64,000 nt of DNA from positions 22,746 through 86,745 of the forward strand of contig NZ_ASWI01000006.1 in the NCBI RefSeq assembly GCF_000407565.1. Reading direction: 5' to 3'. The notes below the pieces were generated by a model that saw only the letters and a list, made by a program, of their open reading frames with translations, did no database searches and was not told the DNA's origin. Below, in pieces: positions 26,759 to 39,241 of this stretch. A program made the translations under genes and the position numbers. Numbering within the stretch: position 1 is the stretch's first letter; every line of letters begins with the position of its first letter. This DNA is from Enterococcus cecorum DSM 20682 = ATCC 43198 (lineage in GTDB: Bacteria; Bacillota; Bacilli; Lactobacillales; Enterococcaceae).

Positions 26759-27925
26759 ATGGAAAATGAATTAAAAGCAATCTTTACTGAACAATTTGGC
26801 GTTGCACCAACTGGAAGTTACTTTGCACCAGGTCGAATTAATTTGATTGGTGAGCATACGGACTATAATGGTGGACATGTTTTTCCAGCTTCTATTACAA
26901 TCGGAACATATGGTCAAGCGCGCAAACGAGACGATCAAAAAATCCGCTTATATTCTGCCAACTTCCCAGAAAAAGGGATTATTGAATTTGAATTAGCAGA
27001 TTTAAGCTATCAAAAAGTGCATGATTGGGCTAATTATCCTAAAGGGGTAGTGAAGTTCTTAATCGAAGCTGGCGGTAACATTGACTCAGGTTTTGAAATT
27101 GCCTATAACGGAAATATTCCAAACGGTGCGGGGCTTTCTTCCTCTGCATCGATTGAGTTATTAACCGGAGTCATTTTACGTGATTTATTTGATTTGCCAT
27201 TTGAAATGATAGATTTAGTAAAAATTGGTAAAAAAGTTGAAAATAAATTTATCGGTGTGAATTCAGGTATTATGGATCAGTTCGCTATTGGTATGGGCAA
27301 AAAAGATCATGCCTTATTACTAGATACCAATACTTTAGAATATGAAGTGATTCCAGCAGCGTTCGGTGAATATGTAGTAGCGATTATGAACACGAATAAA
27401 CGTCGAGAATTAGCAGACTCTAAATATAATGAACGTCGCGCTGAATGTGAAGAAGCTTTATCCCGTCTACAAAAGAAATTAGATATTCAATCATTGGGTG
27501 ATTTAGATGAGGCAACCTTTAATGCCAATACAGATTTAATTGGGGATGAAACCTTAATCAAACGAGCAAAACATGCAGTAACTGAAAATCAAAGAACATT
27601 AAAAGCAAAAAATGCATTACAAACTGGAGATTTAGTAAAATTTGGGTTATTATTAAACCAATCACATGAATCTTTGCAATATGATTATGAAGTAACTGGG
27701 GTTGAATTAGATACTTTAGTCGCTGCGGCTCAAGCAAATCCTGATGTTTTAGGCGCGCGTATGACAGGTGCTGGTTTCGGTGGTTGCGCGATTGCTTTAG
27801 TGAAACAAAGTGCGTTTGATTCCTTTGCCGAAGAAGTCAAACATAAATATCGTGAAGTCGTTGGTTATGATGCCGATATTTATTTAGCGAAGATTGATGA
27901 TGGTGCACGTAAATTAAGTAAATAA
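26759..27925 (+). CDS. galK: Galactokinase
   Basis: A 388-residue GHMP kinase that phosphorylates alpha-D-galactose at C1, the entry to the Leloir pathway. It shows the galactokinase signature [19 protein letters not shown] (residues 25-43), the ATP loop [13 protein letters not shown] (about 122-134) and the C-terminal [11 protein letters not shown]. It is the first gene of galK-galE-galT-galR, behind a promoter with a palindromic operator. AAGTGAGGC precedes the ATG. Confidence 0.97.
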   Translation: MENELKAIFTEQFGVAPTGSYFAPGRINLIGEHTDYNGGHVFPASITIGTYGQARKRDDQKIRLYSANFPEKGIIEFELADLSYQKVHDWANYPKGVVKFLIEAGGNIDSGFEIAYNGNIPNGAGLSSSASIELLTGVILRDLFDLPFEMIDLVKIGKKVENKFIGVNSGIMDQFAIGMGKKDHALLLDTNTLEYEVIPAAFGEYVVAIMNTNKRRELADSKYNERRAECEEALSRLQKKLDIQSLGDLDEATFNANTDLIGDETLIKRAKHAVTENQRTLKAKNALQTGDLVKFGLLLNQSHESLQYDYEVTGVELDTLVAAAQANPDVLGARMTGAGFGGCAIALVKQSAFDSFAEEVKHKYREVVGYDADIYLAKIDDGARKLSK

Positions 27926-27943
27926 GTTAAGGGTGAAAGAATC

Positions 27944-28939
27944 ATGTCAATTTTAGTTTTAGGTGGGGCAGGCTATATCGGTTCACATGCTGTAGATCAA
28001 TTAATAAATAAGGGTTATCAAGTGGTGGTTGTTGATAATTTATTAACTGGTCACCGTCAAGCTGTACACAAAGATGCTACTTTTTATGAAGGCGATATCC
28101 GTGATAAAGCATTTTTAAATCAAGTGTTTGAAAAAGAAAGTATTGATGCAGTCGTGCACTTTGCAGCTAGTTCTTTAGTTGGTGAATCGGTTGAAAATCC
28201 ATTAAAATACTTTAATAACAATGTTTACGGTATGCAAATTTTACTTGAAGTGATGGAAGCACATGATGTGAAGAAAATCGTCTTCTCTTCAACAGCAGCT
28301 ACATATGGTGAGCCTAAAGAAAGTCCGATTACTGAAGAAACACCAACCAATCCGAAAAATCCATATGGTGAAAGTAAGTTAATGATGGAAAAAATGATGA
28401 AATGGGCCGATAACGCTTATGGCATGAAATATGTTGCTTTGCGCTACTTTAATGTCGCTGGGGCTAAAAGTGATGCAAGTATTGGTGAAGATCATACGCC
28501 AGAAACACATTTGGTACCTATCATTTTACAAGTCGCTTTAGGTCAACGCAAAGAATTAAAAATCTTTGGTGATGATTATCCAACACCAGATGGTACTTGT
28601 ATTCGTGATTATGTACAAGTGGAAGATTTAATCGCGGCCCATATTTTAGCGCTTGAATACCTAAATGCTGGTAATGAAAGCAACTTCTTTAACCTTGGTA
28701 GTAATCAAGGATATTCAGTAAAAGAGATGTTAGAAGCTGCTCGCAAGGTAACGGGGAAAGAAATTCCTGCTACGATTGCCCCAAGAAGAGCGGGTGATCC
28801 AAGCACTTTAGTAGCATCAAGTGAAAAAGCAAAGAAAATTTTAGGCTGGCAACCACAATACACAGATATCGAAAAAATTATTGAGACTGCGTGGAATTGG
28901 CATGTTTCCCATCCACATGGTTACGACGACAAAAAATAA
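27944..28939 (+). CDS. galE: UDP-glucose 4-epimerase
   Basis: A 331-residue extended short-chain dehydrogenase that interconverts UDP-galactose and UDP-glucose with bound NAD+. It carries GGAGYIGSH (residues 7-15), the Ser/Tyr/Lys active site with [10 protein letters not shown] and YGESK, and the C-terminal [21 protein letters not shown] region. It sits 18 bp after galK. The product can also feed polysaccharide synthesis in this cell. Confidence 0.96.
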   Translation: MSILVLGGAGYIGSHAVDQLINKGYQVVVVDNLLTGHRQAVHKDATFYEGDIRDKAFLNQVFEKESIDAVVHFAASSLVGESVENPLKYFNNNVYGMQILLEVMEAHDVKKIVFSSTAATYGEPKESPITEETPTNPKNPYGESKLMMEKMMKWADNAYGMKYVALRYFNVAGAKSDASIGEDHTPETHLVPIILQVALGQRKELKIFGDDYPTPDGTCIRDYVQVEDLIAAHILALEYLNAGNESNFFNLGSNQGYSVKEMLEAARKVTGKEIPATIAPRRAGDPSTLVASSEKAKKILGWQPQYTDIEKIIETAWNWHVSHPHGYDDKK

Positions 28940-28947
28940 CGAGTGTT

Positions 28948-28976
28948 AAGCGATAATCTATTTTAGGTTATCGCTT
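28948..28976 (+). other. Intercistronic hairpin between galE and galT
   Basis: AAGCGATAA and TTATCGCTT pair over 9 bp with an 11-nt loop. No T run follows, so this is more likely an mRNA stability or processing element than a full terminator. Confidence 0.5.
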
Positions 28977-28997
28977 TACTAAATAGAAGGTGAAAAG

Positions 28998-31474
<2,477 letters not shown>

Positions 31475-31479
31475 AAAAT

Positions 31480-31514
31480 AAACACGTGCTTTTCATCAAG
31501 TGCGTGTTTTTCTA
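31480..31514 (+). terminator. Terminator of the gal operon
   Basis: AAACACGTGCTT and AAGTGCGTGTTT pair over 12 bp (one wobble) and are followed by T residues. Confidence 0.9.
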
Positions 31515-31565
31515 TTTTATTGCAAAATCTAGTTCTTAGGTTTGATGACTAATGTTTGTGATATA

Positions 31566-31574
31566 TGGTACAAT
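31566..31574 (+). promoter_or_regulatory. Extended -10 promoter of the ABC exporter pair
   Basis: TGGTACAAT (TGnTATAAT with one mismatch), 30 nt before the start codon; TTGTGA near 31554 is a weak -35. Confidence 0.5.
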
Positions 31575-31603
31575 TATTCTATATTGACAAGGAGTGATGA
31601 AAA

Positions 31604-32344
31604 ATGATTGAAGTGATTCATGCGGATAAGTTTTATGACCAAAAACGAGCGCTCAAAGATGTGAACCTTACAATTAAAAATGGTACGGTGTTTGGTTTGT
31701 TGGGGCATAATGGTGCGGGAAAATCCACACTAATTAAGAGTTTAGTCAGTGCCCATGATTTAACGAATGGCAAAATTAAGGTAGATGGCCAAGAATTAAC
31801 GACACATCGCCAAGAAATTAAGCAAAAAATTGGCTATGTACCTGATAGTCCTGACCTCTTTTTACAATTAACAGCGATGGAATATTGGCGGTTAATGATT
31901 GATATATATCGCCTCAATTACCAAGATGTGGCGGCCAAAATGCAGGAATATATCCAACTTTTTTCAATGGAAGCCGACCAAAATACGTTAATTTCTAGTA
32001 TGTCTCACGGAATGCGCCAAAAGGTAATTTTAATTGGTGCCTTGACATTGGATCCTGATATTTGGATATTAGACGAACCGTTGACAGGATTAGATCCTCA
32101 GTCAGCATTCGAATTAAAAGAATTGATTAAAAAACATGTAGAAAATGGTAATACAGTTATTTTTTCAACACATATCTTAGCCATTGCCCAAGAAGTTTGT
32201 GATGAATTGGCTATCCTGAAAAAAGGAGAAGTCATTTATGCCGGAACTGTGGAGGATTTATTAGCTAGTCAACCAGGAAAAACATTAGAAGAAATCTACT
32301 TATCGATGACTGGTGAAGAAAAAGTAGGTGAGGCACATGAATAA
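31604..32344 (+). CDS. ABC transporter ATP-binding protein (EcsA-like)
   Basis: A 246-residue ATPase with Walker A GHNGAGKSTLIKS (residues 37-49), signature MSHGMRQKVILIGAL and Walker B DIWILDEPLTGLDP. The next gene overlaps it by 8 bp and encodes a multi-spanning permease, so the two form one exporter. Similarity in order and size to EcsAB is a family-level guess; the substrate is unknown. Confidence 0.88.
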   Translation: MIEVIHADKFYDQKRALKDVNLTIKNGTVFGLLGHNGAGKSTLIKSLVSAHDLTNGKIKVDGQELTTHRQEIKQKIGYVPDSPDLFLQLTAMEYWRLMIDIYRLNYQDVAAKMQEYIQLFSMEADQNTLISSMSHGMRQKVILIGALTLDPDIWILDEPLTGLDPQSAFELKELIKKHVENGNTVIFSTHILAIAQEVCDELAILKKGEVIYAGTVEDLLASQPGKTLEEIYLSMTGEEKVGEAHE

Positions 32345-33887
32345 ACAACAATTTGTTGCGTTACTCAAACTGGGATTAATCCAAAGCAATCCCCAAATGA
32401 CCAATCGTCTCCGTAGTAAAGGAAAGTATGGCGATGATTTAATCAAAGGTTTGTTGTTACAAAACCTGATATTCCCGATTTTTATTGTTATTTTGTATGG
32501 CGGTATATTCATGGTACAAAATCTCTACCAATATCCCGGACAATTTAATGGTTTGTTTTTGGTTTTAGTAGGCATTTCGCTATCTCAAGGCATTTCGCTT
32601 ATTTACAATACTTTCTTTGATAATAATGATTTTGACCATTATAAAACCTTGCCCATTCCGCTAAATTTAGTGATATGGAGCAAGTCTTTTATTACAGTCT
32701 TTACGATAATCATCTATCTGTTCCCTTGTTTAGCTGCCTTTATAAACTACAGTCTACACTCAGGGACGAATCCTGTACTTGCTATCATTCTTTCCATCTT
32801 TTTATGGATTGTACTTATCGTTTTTATATTCTTGCTTTCATTATTGCTGCTTTTTGGTTTGAGTTTGATTCCGGCTTTCAAGCATCGCCTCAAACAAGTA
32901 GCAAAGGTTATGATGATTCTTACCTCAGTATTAGTTGTAATTGCCATCTTAATGAATAGTTACACAGCGCAAAATTTAGAAGCTGCACCAGTTTTCTTTA
33001 TCCGTCCATTGTTATTTGCACTAGCACAACCTTTTGCCATTCCAGGAGTGAGCAGTCTGCTTGGCCTTGTGATGGTGGTTGCATTGATGGTTATTCTTAC
33101 ACGCAGCAAAATCTATCCATTATTGAGCCAAAATGAAGTCAATGTCGTAACCAAAGCGACGAAAAAAGCAGTTGGTCAAAAAGATAACGCCCATTCTATT
33201 CTTTGGCGCTATCAATGGCGATTAATAGGAGAAAGTACTTTATTATTTCAAATTTTTAGTGCGACAATTTTATTACCATTATTTTTTGGCTTTAGTTTTA
33301 TGCAGGTAATAGCAGAATTAAAAGCTGGCACTGAGTATTATGGCATCTTTTTATTGGTAGGTGTATTATTGGCTAGCTTAATTGTTACACCAAATAGTTT
33401 ACCGGCCATCTTAGTTTCGCTTGAACGGCAAAATTTTCACTTTTTGGCTACTACACCACAAGATATAAAAAAATATTTGCGCTTGAAATTCCAATTTATC
33501 TTAATTATTCAAGGAGCGCTAACACTTCTTATTCTACTTGGAATTGCATTGGTTGGTAAATTTACGTTATTAAGTGCAACCGTATTTGTTTTAGGCGGTG
33601 TTTTATATACGATTCCAGCAACAGCCAATTATTTACTAAAAGATTATCGTCAACCGTTCTTTGAGTGGAGTGATTATATCCAGTTAATTAATCGTGGTCG
33701 AAGTAATGCCAAGATGGTTTTAATTATGTTTGCTAAATGGATTGTGACAATTATCGCAGTGGTGGTTGCGGTTGTTTTAGTTGCGCTTTTTGGTGCTTTT
33801 TGGCCCAATATGCTCTTGTCATTACTAGTCGTTGGAGGAATTCTTGCAATGTATATTTGGCAGATTCTAAAATGGCAAAAAATCTAA
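32337..33887 (+). CDS. ABC-2 type exporter permease, large (EcsB-like)
   Basis: A 516-residue membrane protein with about ten to twelve helices. ATG 32337 follows AGGTGAGGC and overlaps the ATPase gene, so the pair is coupled. No soluble domain is evident. The relatively long permease with a single ATPase partner is like EcsB or other ABC-2 exporters of Firmicutes. The cargo cannot be inferred. A nested two-stem terminator ends the operon. Confidence 0.82.
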   Translation: MNKQQFVALLKLGLIQSNPQMTNRLRSKGKYGDDLIKGLLLQNLIFPIFIVILYGGIFMVQNLYQYPGQFNGLFLVLVGISLSQGISLIYNTFFDNNDFDHYKTLPIPLNLVIWSKSFITVFTIIIYLFPCLAAFINYSLHSGTNPVLAIILSIFLWIVLIVFIFLLSLLLLFGLSLIPAFKHRLKQVAKVMMILTSVLVVIAILMNSYTAQNLEAAPVFFIRPLLFALAQPFAIPGVSSLLGLVMVVALMVILTRSKIYPLLSQNEVNVVTKATKKAVGQKDNAHSILWRYQWRLIGESTLLFQIFSATILLPLFFGFSFMQVIAELKAGTEYYGIFLLVGVLLASLIVTPNSLPAILVSLERQNFHFLATTPQDIKKYLRLKFQFILIIQGALTLLILLGIALVGKFTLLSATVFVLGGVLYTIPATANYLLKDYRQPFFEWSDYIQLINRGRSNAKMVLIMFAKWIVTIIAVVVAVVLVALFGAFWPNMLLSLLVVGGILAMYIWQILKWQKI

Positions 33888-33895
33888 TCAATTCA

Positions 33896-33952
33896 AACCG
33901 AACATCCAAACTGTATGTGAATTTGTATACAGCAGATGTTCGGTTCTTTTTT
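33896..33952 (+). terminator. Two-tier terminator after the ABC exporter
   Basis: AACCGAACATC/GATGTTCGGTT (33896-33906, 33935-33945) encloses a second stem CTGTAT/ATACAG (33911-33916, 33927-33932) and is followed by a T run. Confidence 0.9.
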
Positions 33953-34022
33953 TGTTGATGAAAGATTGTTGTATGTTTACTTTATTGAATAATGTAAGAA
34001 TTTGAAATCCTTTAATGAAAGT

Positions 34023-34051
34023 TAGTCATGGTCACAGTTTTCTGTTATAAT
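34023..34051 (+). promoter_or_regulatory. Promoter of the tsaB operon
   Basis: TAGTCA (34023-34028), 17 bp, TATAAT (34046-34051) with the extended TGT before the -10. This is almost the same layout as the cca promoter. Confidence 0.7.
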
Positions 34052-34082
34052 AGAAAAGACATTGAAAAGGTAGGGAAAAAAC

Positions 34083-34805
34083 ATGAAAATTTTAGCGATG
34101 GATACTTCAAATGCAACCTTGGCAGTGGCTGTACATGAAGATCATCAACTACTCGGTCAAATTCAGACCACAGTAAATAAAAATCACAGCATCTCATTAA
34201 TGCCAGCAATTGATCAATTAATGCAAATGGTCAATATAAAACCGACCGATCTTGATCGCATTGTTGTGGCACAAGGACCAGGTTCATATACCGGTCTACG
34301 CATTGGAGTGACGACGGCCAAAACATTAGCGGATACCTTAAATATTGATTTGGTGGGCGTATCCAGTTTGAAAGTGCTCGCTGCAAATTGTGTCAATATT
34401 TCAGAAATTATTGTACCGATCTTTGATGCACGTCGTAAAAATGTATATGCTCAAGCTTTTATTTGGCAAGATGATCAGCTAGTAGAAGTCATGCCAGCCG
34501 GACACTATCCAATCGTTGAAGTGTTAGCGCATTTTAAAGATCAAGCCATTTATTTGGTCGGCAAAGATGTAGCAAAGTTCACTGATGAAATTGCGCAGTA
34601 TGCACCACAAGCGAAAGTGAATACCATCGAAAACTGGCAATATCCCAGTGCAAGTATATTAGCACAATTAGGTTGTACTCAAACACCAGTAGCGGATGTA
34701 GCTAGCTTTTTACCAACATATTTGAAGTTAGTAGAAGCTGAGGAGAAGTGGTTGCAGACCCACGCACAAGAAAAGAGCGATCAGGAATATGTGGAAAAAA
34801 TCTAA
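34083..34805 (+). CDS. tsaB: tRNA t6A threonylcarbamoyl-transfer complex subunit TsaB
   Basis: A 240-residue ASKHA-fold protein that scaffolds TsaD and TsaE in making t6A37 on ANN-decoding tRNAs. The N-terminus MKILAMDTSNATLAVAV and the motif VAQGPGSYTGLRIG (about residues 61-74) are diagnostic. It lacks the metal-binding His pair of TsaD, as expected. It is the first gene of a four-gene operon and overlaps rimI by 17 bp. Confidence 0.95.
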   Translation: MKILAMDTSNATLAVAVHEDHQLLGQIQTTVNKNHSISLMPAIDQLMQMVNIKPTDLDRIVVAQGPGSYTGLRIGVTTAKTLADTLNIDLVGVSSLKVLAANCVNISEIIVPIFDARRKNVYAQAFIWQDDQLVEVMPAGHYPIVEVLAHFKDQAIYLVGKDVAKFTDEIAQYAPQAKVNTIENWQYPSASILAQLGCTQTPVADVASFLPTYLKLVEAEEKWLQTHAQEKSDQEYVEKI

Positions 34806-35331
34806 AAATTTCATCTTTTCATTCATTACTCGTAGAAAACGCAAATATCACGCCAAACTCGTACGCTTTAATGCACTTGATTATTTGGTGCGCGAAATTT
34901 TCCCAACAGATATGAAAGAATTATTACGGATTGAACGTGTGGTGTATGAAGGTGATTTACCATGGACGAGAAGTATTTTCTTGTCTGAGCTCTATTCGAA
35001 AAAGCCACACTTATATCTTGGCGTGTTTGATAAGCGTCAATTAGTCGCTTTTATCGGGATGCGTGTAGATATTTATGATGGACATGTGACCAATTTAGCG
35101 GTTTTACCACAATATCAAAAACAGGGGATTGCTTCTTTTTTATTAGGAGAAGTGGAGAAATTTGCCCGGAAAAATGTCTGTATGCAAATGAGTTTAGAAG
35201 TTCGTGTGACCAACTTAGATGCCCAACGCTTATATCGCAAATTTGGATTTATTTCCAGACGGCGCTTACCACGTTATTATGATAAAAATCATGAAGATGC
35301 CTTAGAAATGGTGAAAATGTTAGATGATTAG
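34789..35331 (+). CDS. rimI: Ribosomal protein S18-alanine N-acetyltransferase
   Basis: A 180-residue GNAT acetyltransferase with the acetyl-CoA loop VLPQYQKQGIASFLL (about residues 105-119) and the C-terminal RLYRKFGFISRRRLPRYY typical of RimI. Its N-terminal 28 residues are basic and hydrophobic (FIFSFITRRKRKYHAKL), longer than in E. coli RimI. It overlaps tsaB and the following GNAT gene, so it is expressed as part of the t6A operon, as commonly seen in Firmicutes. Confidence 0.88.
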   Translation: MWKKSKNFIFSFITRRKRKYHAKLVRFNALDYLVREIFPTDMKELLRIERVVYEGDLPWTRSIFLSELYSKKPHLYLGVFDKRQLVAFIGMRVDIYDGHVTNLAVLPQYQKQGIASFLLGEVEKFARKNVCMQMSLEVRVTNLDAQRLYRKFGFISRRRLPRYYDKNHEDALEMVKMLDD

Positions 35332-35800
35332 CAAAATTGATGAAAAAAATACAGTTAGCAAGATACAATTTTTAGAAGAACAAATCATTCAAATCTATCA
35401 AAAAATGAATCAAGCCTTTACGCATGGGGCACCTTGGACGTTGGAACAGTTTATGGCTGATTTGAATAGTACAGAGACCAATTATTTGTTTTTGGAAATA
35501 CAAGCAAAATTGGTTGGCTTTGTTAGTTATCGTCAAATTCTTGATGAAATCGAAATTGATGAAGTCCTAATTTTCAAAGAGTTTCAACATCTGGGCTTTG
35601 GCTATCAATTGATGCAAAAATTTCTACAAGAGTCTTTTGAAAAACAAGGGCAAACTATTTTTTTAGAAGTCCGTCAAAGTAATCTGCCAGCCATTGCGCT
35701 ATATGAAAAATGTGGGTTTAAACAAATAGCTAAACGTAAAAATTATTATCAACATCCAGTAGAAGATGCTTGGATTTATCAATATCAAAGAGAGGATTAG
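35324..35800 (+). CDS. Second GNAT acetyltransferase in the t6A operon
   Basis: A 158-residue GNAT protein with an acetyl-CoA loop [15 protein letters not shown] (about residues 85-99) and a C-terminal [19 protein letters not shown], similar in plan to RimI. It is distinct in sequence from its neighbour, so it is not a recent copy. It overlaps rimI by 8 bp and leads directly into tsaD. It may acetylate a different N-terminus or a small molecule; the substrate is unknown. Confidence 0.85.
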   Translation: MISKIDEKNTVSKIQFLEEQIIQIYQKMNQAFTHGAPWTLEQFMADLNSTETNYLFLEIQAKLVGFVSYRQILDEIEIDEVLIFKEFQHLGFGYQLMQKFLQESFEKQGQTIFLEVRQSNLPAIALYEKCGFKQIAKRKNYYQHPVEDAWIYQYQRED

Positions 35801-35807
35801 TAACAAC

Positions 35808-36827
35808 ATGAAAGAATTAATCTTAGCTATTGAAAGTTCTTGTGACGAAACTTCAGTGGCTGTGGTTTCTAGTGAGGATGAAATATTAAGTAATGTGATT
35901 GCTTCTCAGATAAAAAGTCATCGTCGTTTTGGAGGGGTTGTGCCTGAAGTAGCCAGTCGCCATCACGTCGAGCAAATCACCTTATGTATCAATGAAGCAT
36001 TAAGTGAGGCAAACGTGAAACCCAGTGAGTTAAAAGCGGTGGCCGTAACGTTTGGACCAGGCTTAGTAGGTTCGTTACTCATTGGTTTGTCAGCGGCTAA
36101 AGCTTTTGCCTGGGCGCATGGACTACCTTTAATTCCAGTCAATCACATGGCAGGACATATTTATGCCGCCAAGTTTGTGCAACCACTAGAGTTTCCCTTA
36201 ATGGCTTTATTGGTTAGTGGCGGTCATACAGAATTAGTCTATATGCAAGCAGATGGTGAATTTGAGATTATTGGCGAAACCCGTGATGATGCCGCTGGAG
36301 AAGCCTATGATAAAGTCGGTCGTGTGATGGGCTTAAGCTATCCAAGTGGGAAGGAAATTGATGAATTAGCTCATCGTGGGAAAGATACTTATCATTTTCC
36401 AAGAGCGATGATTCATGAAGATAATTTTGATTTTAGTTTTAGTGGCTTAAAGAGTGCCTTTATCAATTTGGTACATAATGCCAAACAGCGTAATGAAAGC
36501 CTTATTCAAGAAGATTTAGCCGCAAGTTTTCAAGCAAGTGTCGTCGAAGTACTAGTAACGAAGACCATTCGTGCTTGCCAAGAATATCCTGTGAAACAAT
36601 TAATCGTTGCAGGAGGTGTGGCTGCTAATCAAGGACTAAGAGAAGCACTACGAGAAGCCATGACCGAAGCATTACCAGAAGTGACCTTATTAATTCCACC
36701 ATTAAAATTATGTGGAGATAATGCTGCGATGGTGGCTAGTTACGCTTTTACTGCTATGAAAAAAGGCGATTTTGCTGATTTAAGTCTTAATGCGAAACCA
36801 TCATTGGCTTTTGAAAGAGAAGAATAG
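35808..36827 (+). CDS. tsaD: tRNA t6A threonylcarbamoyltransferase TsaD
   Basis: A 339-residue ASKHA protein that transfers threonylcarbamoyl from its AMP ester to A37 of tRNA. It begins [19 protein letters not shown], holds the metal-binding HMAGHIYAA pair (about residues 110-118), and shows SGGHTELVY and [13 protein letters not shown] 35808 is the family start; an in-frame ATG at 35766 lies inside the upstream gene. The polysaccharide locus begins 10 bp later, so read-through into it is possible. Confidence 0.96.
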   Translation: MKELILAIESSCDETSVAVVSSEDEILSNVIASQIKSHRRFGGVVPEVASRHHVEQITLCINEALSEANVKPSELKAVAVTFGPGLVGSLLIGLSAAKAFAWAHGLPLIPVNHMAGHIYAAKFVQPLEFPLMALLVSGGHTELVYMQADGEFEIIGETRDDAAGEAYDKVGRVMGLSYPSGKEIDELAHRGKDTYHFPRAMIHEDNFDFSFSGLKSAFINLVHNAKQRNESLIQEDLAASFQASVVEVLVTKTIRACQEYPVKQLIVAGGVAANQGLREALREAMTEALPEVTLLIPPLKLCGDNAAMVASYAFTAMKKGDFADLSLNAKPSLAFEREE

Positions 36828-36836
36828 GAAGAATTT

Positions 36837-37610
36837 ATGGAAAAAGTATTGATAAGCATTGTCAGTCATAATAGTAGCGATATATTTCGGACGCTTGATT
36901 GTCTACAAAGAGAAGTGGGTCAAGATGAGCGGTTTGAAGTGGTCGTTTATGATAATGCCTCAGAGGAAAGCTATCGTGAAAAATTACGAAAATATCCGTT
37001 TATCCGCTTAATTGAAGCATCGGAAAATCTAGGTTTTGGTCACGGACATAACCAAGTCTTGCTAAATACCTCAAGTAAATATGCGTTTATCTGCAATCCA
37101 GATATCATTGTGACAAAAGAAGTATTGACACATATGTTGACGTTGATTCAAAGAGATAAAATTGCTGCCGTGAGTCCAAAAGTCTTAAATGAAGATGGTA
37201 CGACCCAACATTTGGTACGGCATAAGTTAACGGTTTTCGATTATTTTTTACGCTTTGTGCCTTTTCAATTTGTCAAAAAGCTATTTGACGCGCGGCTAGC
37301 GGATTATGAGTGTCGCAATTTACCTGATGATAGAAGTAGTATTATTACAATGGGCTCGGGCTGCTTCATGCTAATAGATGTCGATGTATTTAAACAAATT
37401 CAAGGCTATGATGAACGCTTCTTTATGTATTTTGAAGATAATGATTTTTGTTTACGCCTGAATCAAACGGGCAATCATATTTTGTATTCACCATTTGATA
37501 CGGTGATTCATTTATATGGTAAGGGTGCACATCGTAGTCGAAAATTATTTATGGTCTTTATGCAATCAATGGCAAAATTTTTCAATAAGTGGGGATGGCG
37601 ATGGTTTTAA
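36837..37610 (+). CDS. GT2 glycosyltransferase (rhamnosyltransferase-like)
   Basis: A 257-residue cytosolic or membrane-associated GT-A enzyme. It starts with VLISIVSHNSSDIFRTLDCL, the nucleotide-sugar part VVYDNASEE, the DxD-like CNPDI, and a late CFMLIDVDVF..GYDERFFMYFEDNDF block typical of WbbL/RfbF rhamnosyltransferases. In Enterococcus the second Epa gene has this form (EpaB). It begins 10 bp after tsaD with AGGAAGAA. It probably adds the first or second rhamnose to the lipid-linked primer. Confidence 0.85.
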   Translation: MEKVLISIVSHNSSDIFRTLDCLQREVGQDERFEVVVYDNASEESYREKLRKYPFIRLIEASENLGFGHGHNQVLLNTSSKYAFICNPDIIVTKEVLTHMLTLIQRDKIAAVSPKVLNEDGTTQHLVRHKLTVFDYFLRFVPFQFVKKLFDARLADYECRNLPDDRSSIITMGSGCFMLIDVDVFKQIQGYDERFFMYFEDNDFCLRLNQTGNHILYSPFDTVIHLYGKGAHRSRKLFMVFMQSMAKFFNKWGWRWF

Positions 37611-38428
37611 CATTACCTTATCTGGTGCAAGTTTGTTACGAAAAAAATTGGCAAGACATACCAAATATCAAAGAAACAGCCCAACAAGTCGGTCAAACGA
37701 TTAGCGGCTATTTATTGATTGATCATAGTTCAGTTGCGCAAAAAATACCGGCTGATTTACCGATTACGTATATTCATCGCCCTGAAAATACCGGATTAGC
37801 CCAAGCATATAATATAGCCCTTGAGAGGATGGGGGATGCGCAATGGCTTATCTTACTAGATCATGATACCGCGATTACAAGTGACTATTTTCAAGAAGTT
37901 TTTCAACAAAGCCAACACGTACCACAAGATTGTGTCGCGCTTTGTCCACAAGTCTTTGAAGAAAAGCGTCAAATCTCACCCATTCAAGCAAATCAATATA
38001 TTAATCGCCATTTTCAAACATTAACTCCCGGACTATATCAGCAAAGAGTTATGGCTGTTAATTCTGCGACTGTTTTTCGTAAGTCTTTTCTTTTGCAACT
38101 CGGGGGATTTAATACACTATTTCCACTAGATTTTTTGGATCATTGGCTATTTTTCGAAATTTTTCAGCAACAAAAATCAGTTTATGTCCTTGAATCTAAA
38201 CTACAGCATGAATTATCAGTCATGCATTATGAAAGCATGACAACCAAACGCTACCAATCTATTTTACAAGCAGAAAAAAATTATTATCAAAATTATGAAA
38301 CACAACAACTTGACAATCATCGCAAACAATTATTAAAACGAACACTCAAACAATGGGTGAAGGTTAAAAATCGCCAAATTTGGAAGATGACTTTACGAAG
38401 TTATTTTGAGTTGAAACGAGGGAAGTAA
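37601..38428 (+). CDS. GT2 glycosyltransferase (second of the Epa-type cluster)
   Basis: A 275-residue GT-A protein. Visible parts are LLIDHSSVA, RPENTGLAQAYNIALE for the nucleotide-sugar domain, LLDHDTAITSDY for the metal site, and FNTLFPLDFLDHWLFFEI towards the C-terminus. ATG 37601 is preferred because GGGGATGG precedes it; the ORF can be extended to GTG 37589. It overlaps its neighbour by 10 bp, indicating coupling. It corresponds by position to epaC of enterococci. Acceptor and donor are inferred, not shown. Confidence 0.82.
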   Translation: MVLTLPYLVQVCYEKNWQDIPNIKETAQQVGQTISGYLLIDHSSVAQKIPADLPITYIHRPENTGLAQAYNIALERMGDAQWLILLDHDTAITSDYFQEVFQQSQHVPQDCVALCPQVFEEKRQISPIQANQYINRHFQTLTPGLYQQRVMAVNSATVFRKSFLLQLGGFNTLFPLDFLDHWLFFEIFQQQKSVYVLESKLQHELSVMHYESMTTKRYQSILQAEKNYYQNYETQQLDNHRKQLLKRTLKQWVKVKNRQIWKMTLRSYFELKRGK

Positions 38429-38430
38429 CT

Positions 38431-39138
38431 ATGATTTCGGTCTGTATGACGACTTATAATGGAGAAAAATATTTAAAAGCACAGTTATCAAGTATCCTCA
38501 GTCAGCTTTCTTATGATGATGAGTGTTTAATCTCTGATGATGGCTCCACTGATTACACGATTGCAATTATTCAAGAATTTCAAAATAAATACCCACAAAT
38601 TCGCTTGTTACAGGGGCCAAGAAAAGGCGTTATTGCTAATTTCAACTACTGCATCTCTCAAAGTAAAGGAGATTTTATCTTTTTAGCGGATCAAGATGAT
38701 GTCTGGCATGCAGATAAGGTAGAAAAAATATTAGCTTTATTTCAACTGCATCCACAAACCAAGTTGATTTTAAGTGATTTAGCCATTGTCGATTCTGATT
38801 TAAAACTTGTGCATGCTTCTTATTTTAAGTATAAAAAGGTTAAAACAGGAACGATTGCCAATATTATTCGCAATCGCTATATCGGTGCAGGGATGGCCTT
38901 TCGCGCAGACTTAAAGCACGAAATTCTACCCATTCCTAAACATGTACCGATGCATGATATGTTTATCGGAATTATGGCTGAACCAAATGTTGCGCTTTTA
39001 CCAGAAGTTTTGACCGATTATCGTCGTCACGAGGACAATGCGAGCCAATTACAAACCAAATCGTCCAAATTACAGCAACTTATCTGGCGTGTGAATCTGA
39101 TTTGGGCCATTATTTACAAGAAATTCATTAGAAAATAA
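38431..39138 (+). CDS. GT2 glycosyltransferase (third of the Epa-type cluster)
   Basis: A 235-residue GT-A enzyme: SVCMTTYNGEKYLKAQLSSI (residues 3-22), LISDDGSTDYT for the nucleotide and FLADQDDVWH for the metal site, then GAGMAFRADL. The C-terminal end is basic. It corresponds by position to epaD, and this ISVCMATYNGE type of enzyme is usually a rhamnosyltransferase. It lies 2 bp after the preceding gene. The 103-bp gap after it carries the rmlA promoter region. Confidence 0.85.
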   Translation: MISVCMTTYNGEKYLKAQLSSILSQLSYDDECLISDDGSTDYTIAIIQEFQNKYPQIRLLQGPRKGVIANFNYCISQSKGDFIFLADQDDVWHADKVEKILALFQLHPQTKLILSDLAIVDSDLKLVHASYFKYKKVKTGTIANIIRNRYIGAGMAFRADLKHEILPIPKHVPMHDMFIGIMAEPNVALLPEVLTDYRRHEDNASQLQTKSSKLQQLIWRVNLIWAIIYKKFIRK

Positions 39139-39174
39139 AAATTTTTTTACATTTTTTTATCAAAATCTAGAAAC

Positions 39175-39205
39175 TTGTGACAAATGTTTGGTAAAATGAG
39201 ATAAT
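39175..39205 (+). promoter_or_regulatory. Probable promoter of the rml genes
   Basis: TTGTGA (39175-39180), with TAAAAT (39192-39197, preceded by TGG) and GATAAT (39200-39205) as alternative -10 elements. Spacing is not ideal for any combination; the extended -10 TGGTAAAAT is most plausible. Confidence 0.35.
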
Positions 39206-39241
39206 CAGATAGTAAATAAAAGTTGAAGGAGATTTTTACTT

